This document shows positions 22,350 to 24,157 of a DNA stretch of 24,157 bases, in pieces. Source of the DNA: Bacillota bacterium (GTDB lineage Bacteria > Bacillota > Sulfobacillia > JAJZYS01 > JAJYTV01). The stretch lies in assembly GCA_021806845.1 (NCBI GenBank), contig JAKAPV010000007.1:1-24157 (forward strand). The letters run 5' to 3'. The position numbers and the translations under genes are program-made. Under the pieces are notes generated by a model. That model worked only from the letters and a program-made list of their open reading frames with translations. It did no database searches and was not told the DNA's origin. The number at the start of each line of letters is the position of its first letter. Within the stretch, counting starts at the first letter, position 1.

Positions 22350-23518
22350 TGGCGCAGGGCGATGTCTTCCTGATCGACGGGGCTAGGACCCCGTTCGGCA
22401 CCTTCGGCGGAGGGCTCAAGGACGTATCCGCGATGGAGCTCGGAGTGGTGGCCGCGCGGGGCGCGATCGAACGCTCGCACGTGGATCCAGCGCAGATCGA
22501 CGCCTGCTTCTTCGGCAATGTCATCCAGGCGGGCCGCGGCGCCGCCTACATCGCGCGCCACGTCGCGCTGCGCAGCGGGCTGCGCGAGGAAGCGCCGGCG
22601 CTTACCCTGAACCGCCTCTGCGGCAGCGGCCTCGAGGCGGTCATCCAGGGGTACCGCGCCATTCGCCTCGGAGAGGCCGGCGTCGTCCTGGCGGGCGGAA
22701 CGGAGTCGATGTCGCAGGCGCCCTACCATCTGATGGGCGCGCGCTTCGGCTGGGGACTCGGCGGAGCCCAGGTGCAGGACGCGCTCTGGGACACCCTGAC
22801 GGACGACTACTGCGGCTGCCAGATGGCGGACACGGCGGAGAACCTCGCGGAGCGCTACCAGGTCTCGCGCGAAGAGCAGGACGCCTTTTCCGTGATGAGC
22901 CACGAGCGGGCGCTCAAGGCCTGGGCGGATGGACTGATGCAGGAGGAGGTCGTGCCCGTACCGACCCCGAAGGGCGAGGTGGTGCGCGACGAGCACATGC
23001 GAGAGACGAGCCTCGAGAAGCTCGGCAAGCTGAAGGCGCGCTTTCGGGCGAACGGTACGGTGACGGCGGGCAATGCGTCCGGCATCAACGACGGCGCGGC
23101 CGCTCTGATCGTGGCCGGTGAGGACGCGGCCGGGCGCCTTGGACTTCAGCCGCTCGGGCGCATCGCGGGCTACGCGACGGTCGGCGTCGATCCGACGATC
23201 ATGGGCATCGGCCCGGTGACCGCGATCGAAGGCGCCCTGAAGATGGCAGGCTGGGAGGTGTCCCAGGTCGACCGCTTCGAGGTGAACGAGGCGTTCGCGG
23301 CGCAGTACCTTGCCGTCGAGAAGGCGCTCTCGCTGCCGCGCGAGCGAACGAACGTGCAGGGCGGAGCGATCGCCCTCGGACACCCGGTCGGGGCGAGCGG
23401 GGCGCGCCTCGCGCTCTCGCTCCTCTACCAGCTGCGCCGCGCGGGGCTGCGGCGCGGCGTCGCCTCGCTCTGCATCGGCGGCGGCCAGGGCATCGCCATG
23501 GCCGTCGAGCGCATTTAG
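22349..23518 (+). CDS. Acetyl-CoA C-acyltransferase (thiolase)
   Basis: A 389-residue thiolase, of normal length. The acyl-accepting cysteine is C91 in LNRLCGSGLEA; the second catalytic cysteine is C375 in SLCIGGGQG; H345 lies in ALGHPVGASG and NEAFAAQ is also present. It either condenses two acetyl-CoA (biosynthetic) or cleaves 3-ketoacyl-CoA (beta-oxidation); sequence alone does not separate these. GGGAGGAG precedes the ATG, which overlaps the thioesterase stop as TGATG. The hydroxyacyl-CoA dehydrogenase follows after eleven bases, as in many butyrate, polyhydroxybutyrate or fatty-acid clusters. Confidence 0.95.
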   Translation: MAQGDVFLIDGARTPFGTFGGGLKDVSAMELGVVAARGAIERSHVDPAQIDACFFGNVIQAGRGAAYIARHVALRSGLREEAPALTLNRLCGSGLEAVIQGYRAIRLGEAGVVLAGGTESMSQAPYHLMGARFGWGLGGAQVQDALWDTLTDDYCGCQMADTAENLAERYQVSREEQDAFSVMSHERALKAWADGLMQEEVVPVPTPKGEVVRDEHMRETSLEKLGKLKARFRANGTVTAGNASGINDGAAALIVAGEDAAGRLGLQPLGRIAGYATVGVDPTIMGIGPVTAIEGALKMAGWEVSQVDRFEVNEAFAAQYLAVEKALSLPRERTNVQGGAIALGHPVGASGARLALSLLYQLRRAGLRRGVASLCIGGGQGIAMAVERI

Positions 23519-23528
23519 GAGGTAAGGC

Positions 23529-24157
23529 ATGGCGCAGAGCAAGACGGTCGGCGTCGTTGGCGCCGGCACGATGGGTTCTGGCATCGCGCACGTTTCCGCC
23601 CAGTCCGGCTTCCGGGTGATCGTCGTGGAGGCGCAGGAGAGCCAGCTTGAGCGGGCCAAGCGGTATATCGGGGAGATCAACGGGCGCAACGTCGAGAAGG
23701 GGCGCCTCACGCAGGCGCAGGCGGACGAGATGCTGGGGCGCATGCGGTTTGAGACCGACCTTGCGGCGCTCTCGGAGGCGGACATCGTCATCGAGGCGAT
23801 CTACGAGGACCTCGAGGCCAAGAAGGAGGTCTTCCGCCGCCTGGACGGGATCGCCCGCGAAGGCGTGATCCTCGCGACGAACACGTCTTCCATGTCGATC
23901 ACGGAGATCGGGCGGGCGACCGCGCGCCCGGAGCGCACGGTGGGCCTCCATTTCTTCAACCCCGCGCAGGTGATGAAGCTCGTCGAGGTGGTGCGCGGCT
24001 ACTACACGAGCGATGCGACGATGGCTGAGGCCCAGGCGTTCGCCGAGGCCCTCGGCAAGACGGCGATCGCCGTCCAGAAGGACCAGCCGGGCTTCGTCGT
24101 CAACCGGGTGCTGATGCCGCTCCTCGCGGAAGCCTGCAAGGTGGTCGAGGATCGGAA
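23529..24157 (+). CDS. 3-hydroxyacyl-CoA (3-hydroxybutyryl-CoA) dehydrogenase, 3' end missing
   Basis: The first 209 codons are present; the window edge cuts the gene (the family has about 280-290 residues). The N-terminal Rossmann fold has GVVGAGTMGSGIA, with acidic E34 in VVEAQ suited to NAD+. ATNTSSMSI, the catalytic-histidine segment GLHFFNPAQVMKLVEVV and the domain junction KDQPGFVVNRVL follow. It interconverts acetoacetyl-CoA-type and 3-hydroxyacyl-CoA substrates, the step next to the upstream thiolase. AGGAGGT (23517-23523) overlaps the thiolase stop and gives a strong ribosome binding site for ATG 23529. Confidence 0.93.
   Translation, partial: MAQSKTVGVVGAGTMGSGIAHVSAQSGFRVIVVEAQESQLERAKRYIGEINGRNVEKGRLTQAQADEMLGRMRFETDLAALSEADIVIEAIYEDLEAKKEVFRRLDGIAREGVILATNTSSMSITEIGRATARPERTVGLHFFNPAQVMKLVEVVRGYYTSDATMAEAQAFAEALGKTAIAVQKDQPGFVVNRVLMPLLAEACKVVEDR

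Noticed and set aside
22151..23791. 546-codon minus-strand ORF opposite thiolase and dehydrogenase genes
   Set aside because: Same compositional effect; it spans three clear plus-strand genes.

Overview
The window is GC-rich bacterial DNA in which nearly every gene uses G/C at third codon positions. Two features point to a high-GC member of the Bacillota. The first is a complete pyrB-pyrC-carA-carB-pyrK-pyrD-pyrF-pyrE operon in the order classically seen in Bacillus, with the PyrK/PyrD class 1B dihydroorotate dehydrogenase. The second is a canonical T-box riboswitch. Lineages such as Alicyclobacillaceae or Sulfobacillus-like groups would fit, but the genus cannot be fixed from this sequence. 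No rRNA, tRNA, CRISPR array or insertion sequence was seen.

Layout. (1) 1-9449: the de novo UMP operon. All eight genes overlap their neighbours by 1 to 11 bases, and a hairpin shared with the convergent gene closes the unit. (2) 9477-19127: an accessory stretch of short units. It holds a GNAT acetyltransferase (minus strand), a Vga/VmlR-like ABC-F ribosome-protection protein behind an apparent leader-peptide attenuator, a CPBP intramembrane protease, and a lipoprotein of unknown role. It continues with an ArsR-type regulator plus a two-domain SRPBCC protein under a perfect 13+13 bp palindrome, an S9 serine peptidase with a probable leaderless mRNA, a convergent FadR-type GntR regulator, and an AadA-like nucleotidyltransferase. 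(3) About 19245-19480: a frameshifted remnant resembling an SCP2-like domain. (4) 19556-21812: a T-box leader with specifier UUC (Phe) controlling a DAHP synthase with a C-terminal chorismate mutase, then prephenate dehydratase. Together these cover entry to the shikimate pathway, the chorismate branch and the step to phenylpyruvate. (5) 21818-24157: a new promoter, then a hotdog acyl-CoA thioesterase, a thiolase and a 3-hydroxyacyl-CoA dehydrogenase cut by the window edge. This is the start of a fatty-acid or short-chain acyl-CoA operon.

The most interesting unit is at 10076-11744. An extended -10 promoter is followed by an 8-codon ORF (MIKIVAIL) with a strong Shine-Dalgarno, and a perfect 8-bp hairpin begins at the base after its stop codon. 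The downstream gene is an ABC-F protein with the shortened first ATPase domain of antibiotic-resistance ABC-F proteins. This looks like an undescribed drug-sensing attenuator. Several promoters share an extended -10 of the form TGC-TA, and two genes appear to be leaderless or nearly so.
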